64,000 nucleotides of DNA from Olavius algarvensis associated proteobacterium Delta 3 (GCA_903231505.1 CAFBRK010000327.1:1-64000); one strand, 5' to 3'. Shown: positions 10,399-18,879, counted from the stretch's first letter. Notes: generated from the sequence alone by a model not told the origin. Translations and numbers: made by a program.

Positions 10399-10670
10399 TG
10401 TTGAGTTCTGTCATTTATATAATCGTGATGCCGCTGGTTTGTGTCGGTCTGCTCGGCGGGTTCATCCGGTTGGTGATCGGCCCCACGCTGCCGGACCGCA
10501 TCGTGGCATTCGAATTGATCGCCACGTCCTCCGCGGGCATCATCGTGGTGACGGCCATCGCGATCCGCCAGCCGGCGTTTCTGGACGTGGCCAGCGTGTG
10601 GGCAATCATTTCTTTTCTGAGCGTCATCGCGTTTGCCCATTATATCGAAAGGTGGAGGGGACGGCCATGA
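10398..10670 (+). CDS. mrpF: Mrp-type Na+/H+ antiporter subunit F
   Basis: 90-residue protein with three helices and the conserved RLVIGPTLPDRIVAFELIA segment (about residues 24-42), typical of MnhF/PhaF. Starts on the last base of the mrpE stop and overlaps mrpG by four bases. Confidence 0.95.
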   Translation: MLSSVIYIIVMPLVCVGLLGGFIRLVIGPTLPDRIVAFELIATSSAGIIVVTAIAIRQPAFLDVASVWAIISFLSVIAFAHYIERWRGRP

Positions 10671-11086
10671 TTGAAATTGTCACCTGCGTGTTTCTGGTTG
10701 TCGGTGCGTTCTTTATCTTCGTTGCCGGACTTGGCATTCTGCGGATGCCCGATATTTTCCTGCGGATGTCGGCCACCACTAAAGCCGGGACTATCGGGCT
10801 TGGGGCATTGTTAGTCGGCCTGGCCGTTTTCTATCACGATATCGGGATCGACGCACGGGCCCTGGCAACCATCGGATTTGTATTTCTCACAGCTCCGGTC
10901 GGCGCCCATCGTATCGGCCGGATCGCCTACCTCGTGGGGCTGCCGCTCTGGGAAAAGACCGTCAAGGATGAACTCAAGGGCGTGTATCCGCAAGATGCGT
11001 GCGCGCCACCGGGAGAAGTGTGTATGATGCCGGAACGACGATCGGGCTGGCCGAAGACAACGCCGGAGGCGGAAACAGAGTCCTGA
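10667..11086 (+). CDS. mrpG: Mrp-type Na+/H+ antiporter subunit G
   Basis: 139-residue last subunit of the complex. Three helices and the MnhG motif DIFLRMSATTKAGTIGLGAL (about residues 28-47), followed by FLTAPVGAHRIGRIAY. The ATG at 10667 overlaps the mrpF stop and follows GGAGGGG. The C-terminal 35 residues are hydrophilic and extend past the usual end of the family. The gene order A to G is complete, so a working Mrp complex is likely. Confidence 0.93.
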   Translation: MIEIVTCVFLVVGAFFIFVAGLGILRMPDIFLRMSATTKAGTIGLGALLVGLAVFYHDIGIDARALATIGFVFLTAPVGAHRIGRIAYLVGLPLWEKTVKDELKGVYPQDACAPPGEVCMMPERRSGWPKTTPEAETES

Positions 11087-11231
11087 CCATGGCAATGAAG
11101 AGACAGCTCAGGGGGGTAAGAATCGGAGCCCTGGCGAGGTGGAATTTTTTGTTGAATCCATTTCGCCTCTGCACCGTAACTCCTTAAATAAACGTTTAGA
11201 TAGTCCGTCTTAGGATCGAGGAGATTATACT

Positions 11232-12161
11232 ATGGAAAAAAAGATTCTGGTTGCTGTCGATGATTCCATGCCCTGCCGTGCCTGCGTGAAGTACATCGGT
11301 GAATTGTCGGCCATTATTTCCAACTTGCATATGACGTTATGCCACATTCAACCGGGGGTATCCCAGTTTCTCATCACCGAAGCAAAGACCGATGCCCGGG
11401 CCCGGACAGAACTCAACAAGATCCTCAGAAAAAACGAGACCGCGGCGAAGGACATGCTGGCGGGGATACGCGACCGATTGAAAGCCGATGGATTCGACCC
11501 CGAGCGTATCGAAACCCTGACGCGGCCGAAAGATCTCGGTCTGGCCAAAGATATCATCGAACTGGCCCAGGAAGGACGGTATGATGCCATTGCGGCGGGC
11601 CGACGGGGCCTTTCCGGTTTGCAGGAAATGTTTTTAGGCAGCCTCACGTCGAAATTGGCGGAGCATTCAGCAGTCATACCGGTTTGGATTATTTCCGGTA
11701 AAGTGCCCAATACCCGGATACTGCTGGCCGTTGACGGCTCCGAGAGCGCGTATCGGGCTGTGGATCATGTCAGCTTCATGCTCGATGGCAACACCGATGT
11801 GACGGTGACGCTGTTTCATGCCCTTCCGAATATGCGCGACTACTGTGAAATCGATTTTTCCGACACAAACAAAGATATCGAAGAGTTTATGGTCGAAGAT
11901 GACAAGCGCTGCCTCAACCGGTTTTATGCCCATGCCCTGAAACGATTCAAGGAATCCGGGATTGACGAAAAACAAATAGAGGTCAAAGAAGCCGGGAAAA
12001 AGGGAAACGTGGGAAAAGCCATCGTCCAGGAGGCCAAGAATGGGGATTACGGAACGGTGGTGGTGGGCCGGCAAGGCCTTGGCCGGTCTTTCTTCATGGG
12101 ACGCATCTCAAAATATGTCCTCAGCCAGGCCGACAACCGGGCCGTCTGGATGGTCTCCTAA
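11232..12161 (+). CDS. Tandem universal stress protein (two UspA domains)
   Basis: Cytoplasmic 309-residue protein made of two UspA domains (about 1-155 and 156-309). Each ends with the nucleotide-binding pattern: GRRGLSGLQEMFLGS in the first and GRQGLGRSFFMGR in the second. Starts at ATG 11232 behind GAGGAG. It stands alone 145 bases after mrpG on the same strand and overlaps the convergent membrane-protein gene by four bases. ATP-binding Usp proteins sense stress or energy state; the exact role here is not evident. Confidence 0.92.
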   Translation: MEKKILVAVDDSMPCRACVKYIGELSAIISNLHMTLCHIQPGVSQFLITEAKTDARARTELNKILRKNETAAKDMLAGIRDRLKADGFDPERIETLTRPKDLGLAKDIIELAQEGRYDAIAAGRRGLSGLQEMFLGSLTSKLAEHSAVIPVWIISGKVPNTRILLAVDGSESAYRAVDHVSFMLDGNTDVTVTLFHALPNMRDYCEIDFSDTNKDIEEFMVEDDKRCLNRFYAHALKRFKESGIDEKQIEVKEAGKKGNVGKAIVQEAKNGDYGTVVVGRQGLGRSFFMGRISKYVLSQADNRAVWMVS

Positions 12162-12544
12162 CCCGCACGCTGATGACCAAGGAAAAGCGCGGTAAGGGGC
12201 AGCAGAATCCAGGGGATCGCATAGTAGACCGTCAGATACCAGTATCGAATGAAAAAACGGATGCCGTGGCCGAGATACATCCCGCAGTAAAGCCAGTCAT
12301 AAACGGCAAGGGGCACCGTGAAATAAAATGCCATCCAGAGGGCCGTCTTAAGGCGTCGATCAGGTTGCAGGGGTTTTAGAACGACGTAGACGATAACGGC
12401 GATGGGAATCAGCAGGAATAGCTCAAACCATACCATCACCACGTTGGGGTACTGCTGATAGTAGGAAGGGAGGCCGGCGAACCAGAAGCCCGCCCAGACA
12501 GCCGTGGCAATCAAAAAGATTCGAATGTGACTCCGCCTGGTCAA
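12158..12544 (-). CDS. Small four-helix membrane protein, unknown function
   Basis: 128 residues with four predicted membrane helices (around residues 8-25, 36-56, 68-85 and 100-122) and several aromatic residues between them. No family recognised. It lies 33 bases after dgkA on the same strand and converges on the stress-protein gene with a four-base overlap, so it may be co-transcribed with dgkA. Confidence 0.75.
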   Translation of the reverse strand: MTRRSHIRIFLIATAVWAGFWFAGLPSYYQQYPNVVMVWFELFLLIPIAVIVYVVLKPLQPDRRLKTALWMAFYFTVPLAVYDWLYCGMYLGHGIRFFIRYWYLTVYYAIPWILLPLTALFLGHQRAG

Positions 12545-12577
12545 TTTAGACGACCTCCGGTTCTTTTCGGACCGCAG

Positions 12578-12958
12578 CTAACCGATAAAAAGCGAAAAAA
12601 ATGCAGCAAGCCATAACAGCCCCGCGAGCACAAGGCTGACAAGGACGGCAGCACTACCCAAATCTTTCGCCCGCTTAGCAAGATTATGATATTCGGGTGA
12701 GGCGATATCCACGACGGATTCGATTGCCGAATTCAAAAGCTCCACAATGAGAACGCCCATGGTTGCGAAAAAGAGCAATCCTTTCGACACCTGGGATAAG
12801 GGCAAAAAAAACAAAACCACCAAAAGAACGGCGATGATGCATATCTCTTGTCGAAATGCTTCTTCGTTGCGAACGGCACACCGCAGCCCATTCAGGGAGT
12901 GGCCGAGGGCGGCCCGGAGTCTGGAAACTCCCGTTTTCGATGTTGGTTTTTGGTCCAT
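12578..12958 (-). CDS. dgkA: Diacylglycerol kinase, prokaryotic DgkA type
   Basis: Small trimeric membrane enzyme that phosphorylates diacylglycerol (or undecaprenol) to recycle lipid. 126 residues, the family's usual length. Three helices; the catalytic and metal-binding motifs are visible as RNEEAFRQE (about residues 30-38), ELLNSAIESVVD (about 73-84) and KRAKDLGSAAV (about 94-104). Its ATG lies 12 bases from a possible degenerate attC, so it appears to mark the chromosomal flank of the integron. Confidence 0.95.
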   Translation of the reverse strand: MDQKPTSKTGVSRLRAALGHSLNGLRCAVRNEEAFRQEICIIAVLLVVLFFLPLSQVSKGLLFFATMGVLIVELLNSAIESVVDIASPEYHNLAKRAKDLGSAAVLVSLVLAGLLWLAAFFSLFIG

Positions 12959-12969
12959 CGCTTAGCATT

Positions 12970-13009
12970 GAATAACGCCGTCTAACAGAGGCGTGCCTTT
13001 GCGTTGAAT
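12970..13009 (-). repeat. Possible degenerate attC at left end of integron
   Basis: GAATAAC (12970-12976) and GTTGAAT (13003-13009) are reverse-complement-like ends around a short inner inverted repeat (ACGCC/GGCGT). It sits where the attC of the 13012-13695 gene would be expected. Much shorter than the other sites, so weak. Confidence 0.35.
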
Positions 13010-13011
13010 GT

Positions 13012-13695
13012 TTACCAGAATTTCCACCATGGCTTCTTCGAATCGAGCGGTGACGAACCCTGGCCCGGTTTGCGAAAGGGGAAGTGTTTCGTCCACAATC
13101 GAAACGTTTCTCCATGAATGGCGCCATCATCTCCCACTGGATAGTCAAGTCCGACCTTCCTCATAAAATCGCACATCTGCCAGCAATCGCAGATGGTAAA
13201 CTCATCATCAGGATACGCTTTTTCGGGGCTCTCGGTTTCGAGATCCCATTCGACGAGGTATTTGGCGACCGCTTCGGGAGAGACACCCGGCACCAAGTCC
13301 CCAATCAAGGAAGCATCGCCTTGCCACTGAGCCTTTGTTTCAGGAGACAGCTCTTCCCAGTAATCCGGAACCGGATTGAACCATCCGATCTCTTTTCCGT
13401 TTCGAAAGAGAACGAACATCCAGAGGTCTCCGTCATGAATGTGAAAGGAGAATACGGCTTTTTCGAGCGTCTCCGAAATGTGCTGTGAGGCGTCATCCCA
13501 TTCGAAGAAACTGTCTGGATAGAGAACCGTAACATTCGGGCCACGACGTGTGATAACGCCGATGTTTGGAGTATTGGTCGTTCCTTCCGCCAGCTCGAAA
13601 CCGCCGCCGTGTTTCCGGGCAAAGTCGACCAGTGCGTCTTGCACATCGTTCGAATTCGCATCGACGACACCGGAAAGCGCCAAGAATAGTCCCAT
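13012..13695 (-). CDS. Conserved-looking cytoplasmic protein of unknown function
   Basis: 227 residues, no signal peptide, acidic, with many tryptophans and a W-rich C-terminus (KKPWWKFW). I do not recognise a family. Soluble acidic unknowns of this size are common in integron cassettes. It lies at the left end of the array in cassette direction and is followed by a weak attC-like site, so it may be the outermost cassette gene. Confidence 0.7.
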   Translation of the reverse strand: MGLFLALSGVVDANSNDVQDALVDFARKHGGGFELAEGTTNTPNIGVITRRGPNVTVLYPDSFFEWDDASQHISETLEKAVFSFHIHDGDLWMFVLFRNGKEIGWFNPVPDYWEELSPETKAQWQGDASLIGDLVPGVSPEAVAKYLVEWDLETESPEKAYPDDEFTICDCWQMCDFMRKVGLDYPVGDDGAIHGETFRLWTKHFPFRKPGQGSSPLDSKKPWWKFW

Positions 13696-14164
13696 GTCAC
13701 AATCTCCTCTTTAGGCCGAAGCAGCCGGCCAAATACAGCCCGATGCCATACCAGCCTTGTACGTCAACGACGCAGAACGTTGACGTCATGCCACCTGTGG
13801 TGCCGGCATGTTATTCTGATTCAGTACATTTGCCGCTTGCAAAGCACCTCGGTCGGCAAAAACCAGTGGCGGCTTTCGCTGACCACCCCGGCCGGAATTG
13901 GATATAGCAATTTGCGAATTCAAGCTGTCGTGCGCCCCCTGGTCGCTTGAAACATAAAATCATCAGGGAATTTCTAAATGCGCCGGCGTACTTTTCGTTA
14001 ACCTGTCCCTTCTCAATAGCACACGGTACTGCAGTACCGGAATTCAATATTAGCTTCTCGCCGCGGACCATTAAAATGGGCTCAAGACATCCTTCAAAGC
14101 GATCTCCTTCCGGGAATCAACCATCTGAAATGATTACCTCTGTCGTGTTCATATGGAGAAAAAA
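13696..14164. other. Gap of about 470 bases with one perfect hairpin, no clear gene
   Basis: A perfect 9-bp inverted repeat, ACGTCAACG (13761-13769) and CGTTGACGT (13778-13786), is the only clear structure. Open frames of 86-87 codons on both strands overlap each other and have no protein-like composition. Probably decayed cassette material. Confidence 0.55.
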
Positions 14165-14208
14165 TTCGAACGGCGCTGTTGGCCGGTCTCTCAAGCGACT
14201 TGTTATGT
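14165..14208 (-). repeat. Truncated attC remnant
   Basis: Ends with GCGACTTGTTATGT (core GTTATGT at 14202-14208), as in the intact sites to the right. The other end is TTCGAAC (14165-14171), only about 37 bases away. The middle stem is mostly missing. It probably closes the cassette that holds the LysE and Lcl-domain genes. Confidence 0.5.
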
Positions 14209-14256
14209 GATTTTTTTAGCCTTTTGTGATCAGTCTTGAATTCACAAATACAAAAA

Positions 14257-15014
14257 TTATTTTTCTCTGACAGGCCAAATGTAACCGGCACGATTTTTAA
14301 TATCTTCGTAAATAGTTGTACCGGATTCGACGTACACAATCCAAGCCATTCCGGAATAATAGTCAAGTTTTGTCGCTGACCAATGGCAACTGCCAGCGGG
14401 AACAACCCAAAACTTGTGCCCGTTTGGTAAGGCTGGATTTCTTCTGCTGTCGTCAATCAGTGTGCAAAATTCTTTCATTGTCGGCAACCGCCAATCACCT
14501 GAAGATGACCCGTCAGACAGAACTAATGAGGGGTTGGATTCGCAGTCTCCTTCCTTAATACCTTTTGCAGCCTGTGCAGCACTTTCCAAATCCATCATTC
14601 CGAATCAATTCGTGTTCTTAAGCCAGATGAGGTTGGTCAGGTTGTCAGTCACGGTACCATCTTTGTTATCAACAAATCGGGGATCAGGGATTGAATCATT
14701 AGGCAGAAGTTCTGCATACGGTTTTTAAAATCCCATGGTATGATGTTTCCACTCCAGTCATAACAAGTCGATTCAAAAGGGTTTACTATCGCTGCCATTA
14801 CCTGCTCATTTTGAATCACAAATAGGGATGTATCCTCGTCAGCATGAGATAGCGAGAGATTAATGTACTGGACAACGAATAGAAATAGAACCAATGCTGC
14901 CCCAATGTGTTTGGTTAAGATTGATCCGTTCTTTCTATCAGGCAATGGCGATGCATATCTTTCCATTGCAATTTCCACATTTTTCAAATAGCCGTGAAAC
15001 TTGCATAATCTCAA
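14257..15014 (-). pseudogene. Broken DUF1566/Lcl C-terminal domain protein (frameshift plus in-frame TGA)
   Basis: Residues 1-100 start at 15014 with a membrane/signal segment (AALVLFLFVVQYINLSLSHA) and the family motif CYDWSGNIIP. Near 14708-14725 the frame shifts after a T4A5 run. The family signature DPRFVDNKDGTVTDN then continues in another frame. That frame meets a TGA after WLKNTN, where family members usually have Cys. The rest (SGDWRLPTMKEFCTLID to YIWPVREK, 14257-14598) is intact. Lcl domains occur in surface proteins, some of which bind glycosaminoglycans. Two lesions make this a pseudogene; a sequencing slip would explain only the frameshift. Confidence 0.82.
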
Positions 15015-15027
15015 TGACGCTGAGAAA

Positions 15028-15651
15028 TCAGAAATGTATTATTCTCAATAATTTCAGTCCATCCCGGAAAAGCAGAAGTGCCAGAATGCATAGTGCCAGA
15101 CCCAGAAATCGCATGGTGTAAATATACAAGGTGCCGTTCAGAAAAGATTTTGACCTGCCGACCAGAACTGCCAGTAAAATTTTTGACCCGATCAGAAAAA
15201 CGTAAAAACTGCCGATGAATGCAATCGGGGCTATCCTGTTCAGATTCATTGACCTGCTCATAATCGGCCCGCCGACACTGAACCAGAAGAGGTAAGGATG
15301 GGGACTCAGTGCATTTGCCAAGATTCCCTTTGTCAGGGATCTCGGCTCGGTTTCCGAAAGATCGAATTCGGAGCTTTTCGGATTCATGCTTTCATATCCC
15401 AAGAATAAAATAACACAGCCTCCAATCAGTGAAATGATTCCGAGTATATTATGAAAATCGGACAGTTGTGAAAGGACCACCAGAGTCAGAATGATTATTG
15501 GAAGATCGGTAAAAATCGGAGAAACAGCGACTCTGACACCGGACCTGATATCATGTCGGAGAGTTTCGGAAATTACAAGAGTCAGCAGCGGGCCGGGAGC
15601 AAAACCTGCGGATAAACCCAATACGATTCCGACAGCAATAAACTCTGTCAT
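15028..15651 (-). CDS. LysE/RhtB-family amino-acid exporter
   Basis: Inner-membrane exporter, 207 residues with six helices. The signature GFAPGPLLTLVISETLRHD (about residues 16-34) matches the G-x-x-P-G-P motif of LysE/RhtB proteins, and ALSPHPYLFWFSVGGP (about 113-128) matches the second conserved block. Substrate unknown; homologues export lysine, homoserine lactone or threonine. It heads a cassette bounded on the right by an attC at 15696-15789. No clear attC separates it from the Lcl pseudogene 14 bases downstream. Confidence 0.88.
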   Translation of the reverse strand: MTEFIAVGIVLGLSAGFAPGPLLTLVISETLRHDIRSGVRVAVSPIFTDLPIIILTLVVLSQLSDFHNILGIISLIGGCVILFLGYESMNPKSSEFDLSETEPRSLTKGILANALSPHPYLFWFSVGGPIMSRSMNLNRIAPIAFIGSFYVFLIGSKILLAVLVGRSKSFLNGTLYIYTMRFLGLALCILALLLFRDGLKLLRIIHF

Positions 15652-15695
15652 TTCCGATATTCCGTTTCAACTGACATTCACATCACCAAGTGTTG

Positions 15696-15789
15696 ATATA
15701 ACGTCTAACGCCCGGCGTGAGCAGCGCGGCCTGCGGCCTTCTTATTTAACCACGATTCCCCCTGCGTCTGCTCCAAGCCGATATTATGT
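15696..15789 (-). repeat. attC site of the ankyrin cassette
   Basis: Cores ATATAAC (15696-15702; a second candidate, GTCTAAC, follows directly) and ATTATGT (15783-15789). GTGAGCAGC and GTCTGCTCC form the facing stem motifs. Lies six bases after the ankyrin gene stop. Confidence 0.75.
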
Positions 15790-15794
15790 TCAGG

Positions 15795-16274
15795 TCACGG
15801 TTTAGCTCCAGCTTTTCGCAAAATTTCAGAAATTTCTTTTTTATCCATCGCATCAGCCCAACGAAGCGGAGTCCAGTTCGACTTTCCTTTTGCATTAATA
15901 TCCGCTCCGTTAGCAATGAGAAGCTTTACAATGGCTGTACTACCTTGACCAGCGGCCCAATGAAGCGGAGCATTGCCGTCGTTATTTTTAATATTAACAT
16001 CAGCGCCATTCGATATTAGAATTTTAGCCATTTCTGTTAGGCCAAATGATGCTGCCCAGTGAAGCCCAGTATTTCCGCCATCGTCTTTTGAATTGATGTC
16101 AGCACCGTCTTTGATTAGCTGTTTAACTTCTGTGGTTTTATTTTGCATCGCTTTCTCCACAAAAAGCGATGAATCACCGGCAAAGGAAAAACCAATAAAA
16201 CCCAAATAGGAAAAGATAATGAATACAATATATTTTTGTGTTCGAATGGATGCAAAATCCTTCTTTTGATTCAT
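15795..16274 (-). CDS. Exported or membrane-anchored ankyrin-repeat protein
   Basis: 159 residues. Residues 10-31 form a signal peptide or anchor (KYIVFIIFSYLGFIGFSFAG). Three to four ankyrin repeats follow from about residue 40, with repeated GNTGLHWAASFGLTEMAKIL and GNAPLHWAAGQGSTAIVKLL-like units and ANGADINAKG turns. Ankyrin repeats bind proteins; the partner is unknown. It is a single-gene cassette. Confidence 0.9.
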   Translation of the reverse strand: MNQKKDFASIRTQKYIVFIIFSYLGFIGFSFAGDSSLFVEKAMQNKTTEVKQLIKDGADINSKDDGGNTGLHWAASFGLTEMAKILISNGADVNIKNNDGNAPLHWAAGQGSTAIVKLLIANGADINAKGKSNWTPLRWADAMDKKEISEILRKAGAKP

Positions 16275-16295
16275 CGATGTATGCCTCCTTTAAAA

Positions 16296-16396
16296 CATAG
16301 CGCCCAGGATGAGCCGCAGGGAAAATTGGCACGAGCCTTGCTCTTCTTGCAAGGCGAGTGACAATTTTGACTCTCGGCTCCATCCAATTGATAGGC
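16296..16396 (-). repeat. attC site of the SnoaL-like cassette (degenerate cores)
   Basis: Long imperfect inverted repeat: GATGAGCCG ... AAAATTGGCACGAGCCTTGC pairs with GCAAGGCGAGTGACAATTTT ... CGGCTCCATC. The outer cores have drifted (CATAGCG, GATAGGC). The right core still matches the cassette's first bases (GTTAGGCGGC versus GATAGGCGGC). Confidence 0.8.
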
Positions 16397-16494
16397 GGCA
16401 CCTACTCTTTCCTCAAACGTCCGTTTTCGACCAAGAACATCCAATCAATCCGTTTGAGCGCCAACTTCCTGAGCAGAGAGGCGTCAGGCTCTAC

Positions 16495-16911
16495 TTATGA
16501 AGGAAGTGAGACGACCCCAAGCTGTTGGAACATGCTCAGCATGTCGAGGATTTCCCATTCCTCGATGATCTTCCCCTCCTCAAAGCGGCTGAGCACCATT
16601 CCGTGAATCTTCAGTTTTTTCCCCGTTGCCGGTATTCCCATCAAATCACCTTCGTGTGTGCCAGTTAAGGTAATGGAGATGACGACTTTGTCCCCGGAAA
16701 CAACAAGATCGTCGATGGAGGTCTTTAGATCCGGGAGGCCGGCGCGGTATGCAGTGAAGAGGTCTTTGAGAGCATCAGCACCACGCAATTCCTGATCGGG
16801 ACTGCGGTATACGTAGTTCGGATGCACCAAATCCGGCAATGCGGAATAGTGCCCCTCGTTTATTACCTCTTCGACGAATCGACGCATCACTATCTCGTTG
16901 GCTTCGGGCAT
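16495..16911 (-). CDS. SnoaL-like ester-cyclase-fold protein
   Basis: 138-residue single-domain protein of the SnoaL/NTF2-like fold. The family pattern is visible: EVINEGHYSALPDLVHPNYV, then RAGLPDLKTSIDDLVV, DKVVISITLTGTHEGDLMG and KIIEEWEILDMLSMFQQLG at the C-terminus. SnoaL relatives include polyketide cyclases and many small hydrolase-like proteins; the substrate cannot be told. Starts at ATG 16911 and is the only gene of its cassette. Confidence 0.88.
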   Translation of the reverse strand: MPEANEIVMRRFVEEVINEGHYSALPDLVHPNYVYRSPDQELRGADALKDLFTAYRAGLPDLKTSIDDLVVSGDKVVISITLTGTHEGDLMGIPATGKKLKIHGMVLSRFEEGKIIEEWEILDMLSMFQQLGVVSLPS

Positions 16912-17026
16912 GGGTCAGCTCCTCATATCTTGAAATTGTGCTGGGCAATGGACGGCCTTCAACGATAGTCCGTTTCGGATCGCGAACGGCCCTTCGTGCC
17001 AAAGTTTAGCATGTGCTCCAAGTGCC

Positions 17027-17097
17027 GCCTAACGCTTTCGCTGAGTGGCTGGAAAATGCGTCAGCCTTTCCAGTCCATCTCCAACGATTTGTTGGGC
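17027..17097 (-). repeat. attC site of the inverted higBA cassette
   Basis: Cores GCCTAAC (17027-17033) and GTTGGGC (17091-17097), inner stem GGCTGGAAAA/TTTCCAGTCC. GTTGGGCTTA matches GTTGGGCTAT at the cassette's other end near 17819, which fixes the cassette as 17027-17819 although its genes face the other way. Confidence 0.88.
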
Positions 17098-17130
17098 TTA
17101 GCGCCTCATAGATGCTACGGAAATTATCTG

Positions 17131-17159
17131 TTGACAACTGTCACGTTACAGTTTACATT
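17131..17159 (+). promoter_or_regulatory. Promoter and operator of the inverted higBA module
   Basis: TTGACA at 17131-17136, 17-base spacer, TACATT at 17154-17159. The spacer is covered by a perfect palindrome, AACTGT-6 bases-ACAGTT (17136-17153), where the HigA antitoxin would repress its own promoter. Seven bases separate the -10 from the higB ATG, so the transcript would start almost at the start codon. Confidence 0.72.
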
Positions 17160-17165
17160 TTTAGC

Positions 17166-17447
17166 ATGATCAAAACATTTGCCGATAAAGAAACTCAACA
17201 GGTTTTCGTTGTTGGCAAATCAAAACGGTTGCCCCCGGATTTAATCAGAAGGGCTATCCGCCGATTGGAATATATACATTGGGCAACTAACATAAATGAC
17301 CTGAGGGTACCCCCAGGCAACAGATTGCATGCCCTCAAAGGCAGCAGAGAAGGACAATACTCAATATCCATGAACAATCAATGGCGCATTTGTTTCCGAT
17401 TCACTGATGGAGATGCGTTTGATGTTGAAATAACGGATTATCATTAG
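17166..17447 (+). CDS. higB: HigB-type toxin (RelE superfamily ribonuclease)
   Basis: Toxin of a type II module that cleaves mRNA on ribosomes, 93 residues from ATG 17166. HigB hallmarks are visible: KTFADKETQQVF at the N-terminus, LHALKGSREGQYSISMNNQWR in the middle and FDVEITDYH at the C-terminus. It precedes its antitoxin, the usual higBA order. It is the only intact cassette gene on the plus strand, so it is opposite to the array and depends on its own promoter. Confidence 0.9.
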   Translation: MIKTFADKETQQVFVVGKSKRLPPDLIRRAIRRLEYIHWATNINDLRVPPGNRLHALKGSREGQYSISMNNQWRICFRFTDGDAFDVEITDYH

Positions 17448-17458
17448 GGAGCCACATA

Positions 17459-17773
17459 ATGTCGATACCCAATACCACAAAACGAAAAATCCCTCCGACA
17501 CATCCCGGCGAAATGATCAGGGAGGATTTCATGCCGGATTATGAATTGACAACAACGTCGTTGGCCAATGCATTAGGAGTCTCCCGTCAGACAGTCAATG
17601 AGTTATTAAGAGAAAGACGGTCGATCACTCCAGCTATGGCGTTACGATTGTCACGCCTATTCGGCAATTCTCCCGAATTTTGGCTTAACGTACAACATGC
17701 AAGAGACCTTTGGGAGTCTGAAAAAAGCATTCAAAAAGAACTGAATAAAATTCATCCACTCAATGCAGCTTAA
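17459..17773 (+). CDS. higA: HigA-type antitoxin
   Basis: 104-residue DNA-binding antitoxin with an XRE helix-turn-helix (SLANALGVSRQTVNELLRER, about residues 37-56) and the HigA pattern HPGEMIREDF ahead of it and SPEFWLNVQ after it. It neutralises HigB and represses the pair's promoter. Starts 11 bases after higB. Confidence 0.92.
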   Translation: MSIPNTTKRKIPPTHPGEMIREDFMPDYELTTTSLANALGVSRQTVNELLRERRSITPAMALRLSRLFGNSPEFWLNVQHARDLWESEKSIQKELNKIHPLNAA

Positions 17774-17812
17774 TTTATCCGGGTTTTCTGTTTTCGCTAT
17801 TCTTATTAAATA

Positions 17813-17884
17813 GCCCAACGTCCAAGCTCACCTGCTGCTATGGAGCGCAGCGGAATCGCGGTCGGGTGCAGCGCGTTGTTAGGT
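17813..17884 (-). repeat. attC site of the dehydrogenase cassette
   Basis: Cores GCCCAAC (17813-17819) and GTTAGGT (17878-17884), with stem CTCACCTGC/GGGTGCAGC. Its right end overlaps the last codons of the dehydrogenase gene. GTTAGGTTTTG matches GTTAAGTTTTG at the cassette's 5' end, with one difference. Confidence 0.88.
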
Positions 17885-18838
17885 TTTGTTATGTTCCACA
17901 TTTATTACCACATTCCCCTTCTTGTGTCCGGTCTCGACATATCTGTGAGCCTCGACCATCTGCTCCAGAGGATAGCTTCGGTCTATTACCGGTTTGAACT
18001 TGCCGGACTTTACAAGGTCCTTCAATAGAACAAGATCATCCATATTCGGCGTTGGCGACCCATCATCGATTGAAATGTACTTCCCCTCAGGGGCAAGTGC
18101 GGGCTTCGCTTGTGATTTCAAGCTCCTCCTATCCGCCACGAGCATTGGAACGGCATCAAGGATCAAGTCATAACGCTCACTGCGTTTTGAATAATCCTCT
18201 TTTGTGTAATCGATTACCGTTTCAGCTCCTAGCGATCTTACCAATTCCAGGTTCGCAGTACTGCAGACCCCTGTTACATACGCCCCATAGTACCTGGCAA
18301 GCTGAACGGCAGTAGTACCAATAGCACCAGAAGCTCCGATAATGAGAACATTCTTCCGACTTTGGATATCTCCTTTCTTGAGAAAATACAACGATAGCTC
18401 TCCACCGTAGGGGATTGCTACAGCCTCCTCATAAGTCACATCGGACGGTTTTGGCAACACCAACCAATCCTCCGGTATGCATAAATATTGGGCATAGGTA
18501 CCAAATCGCATCTTGGTGAATGACTTCACGGTATAGGCAAAGACCTGGTCGTCTATCTTGAACCGTTTCGCATCCTCGCCCATGGAATCAACCTCTCCAG
18601 CCGCCACCATACCGAGAATGGGCTTTCTCGGTTTACCAAAACCCAACACCAGTCCCATCATTAGCCGCAACGGGTGCCACTTAGGAAGGTTGAAACTTCG
18701 GACTATACAGTCACTTGACGTAACTGTGGTCGCGTGGATTTTTATGCATATCTCATTTTTCTTGGGAGTGGGTTTTTCAACCTCTTTCAGTTGAAGGACT
18801 TCCGGTGGTCCGTATTTCGTACATACTATTGCCTTCAT
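17879..18838 (-). CDS. Medium-chain NAD(P)-dependent alcohol dehydrogenase / quinone oxidoreductase-like protein
   Basis: Soluble oxidoreductase of the MDR superfamily, about 319 residues. The GroES-like N-terminal domain runs from MKAIVCTKYGPPEVLQL. The Rossmann domain has NVLIIGASGAIGTTAVQLA near residue 160. The cysteine and histidine set of zinc-binding ADHs is absent, so it is probably a zinc-free quinone-oxidoreductase/enone-reductase type using NADPH. The ATG at 18838 is chosen over two upstream ones because GGGAGA lies seven bases before it. Its stop lies inside the attC. Substrate unknown. Confidence 0.9.
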   Translation of the reverse strand: MKAIVCTKYGPPEVLQLKEVEKPTPKKNEICIKIHATTVTSSDCIVRSFNLPKWHPLRLMMGLVLGFGKPRKPILGMVAAGEVDSMGEDAKRFKIDDQVFAYTVKSFTKMRFGTYAQYLCIPEDWLVLPKPSDVTYEEAVAIPYGGELSLYFLKKGDIQSRKNVLIIGASGAIGTTAVQLARYYGAYVTGVCSTANLELVRSLGAETVIDYTKEDYSKRSERYDLILDAVPMLVADRRSLKSQAKPALAPEGKYISIDDGSPTPNMDDLVLLKDLVKSGKFKPVIDRSYPLEQMVEAHRYVETGHKKGNVVINVEHNKT

Positions 18839-18879
18839 AAGCATTTCTCCCAATTTACTTCGATCTGTCTATGTGCAAA

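Noticed and set aside
13811-14210. Overlapping 86- and 87-codon frames on opposite strands
   Set aside because: Neither has a ribosome site, a domain or protein-like composition, and one runs through an attC remnant.
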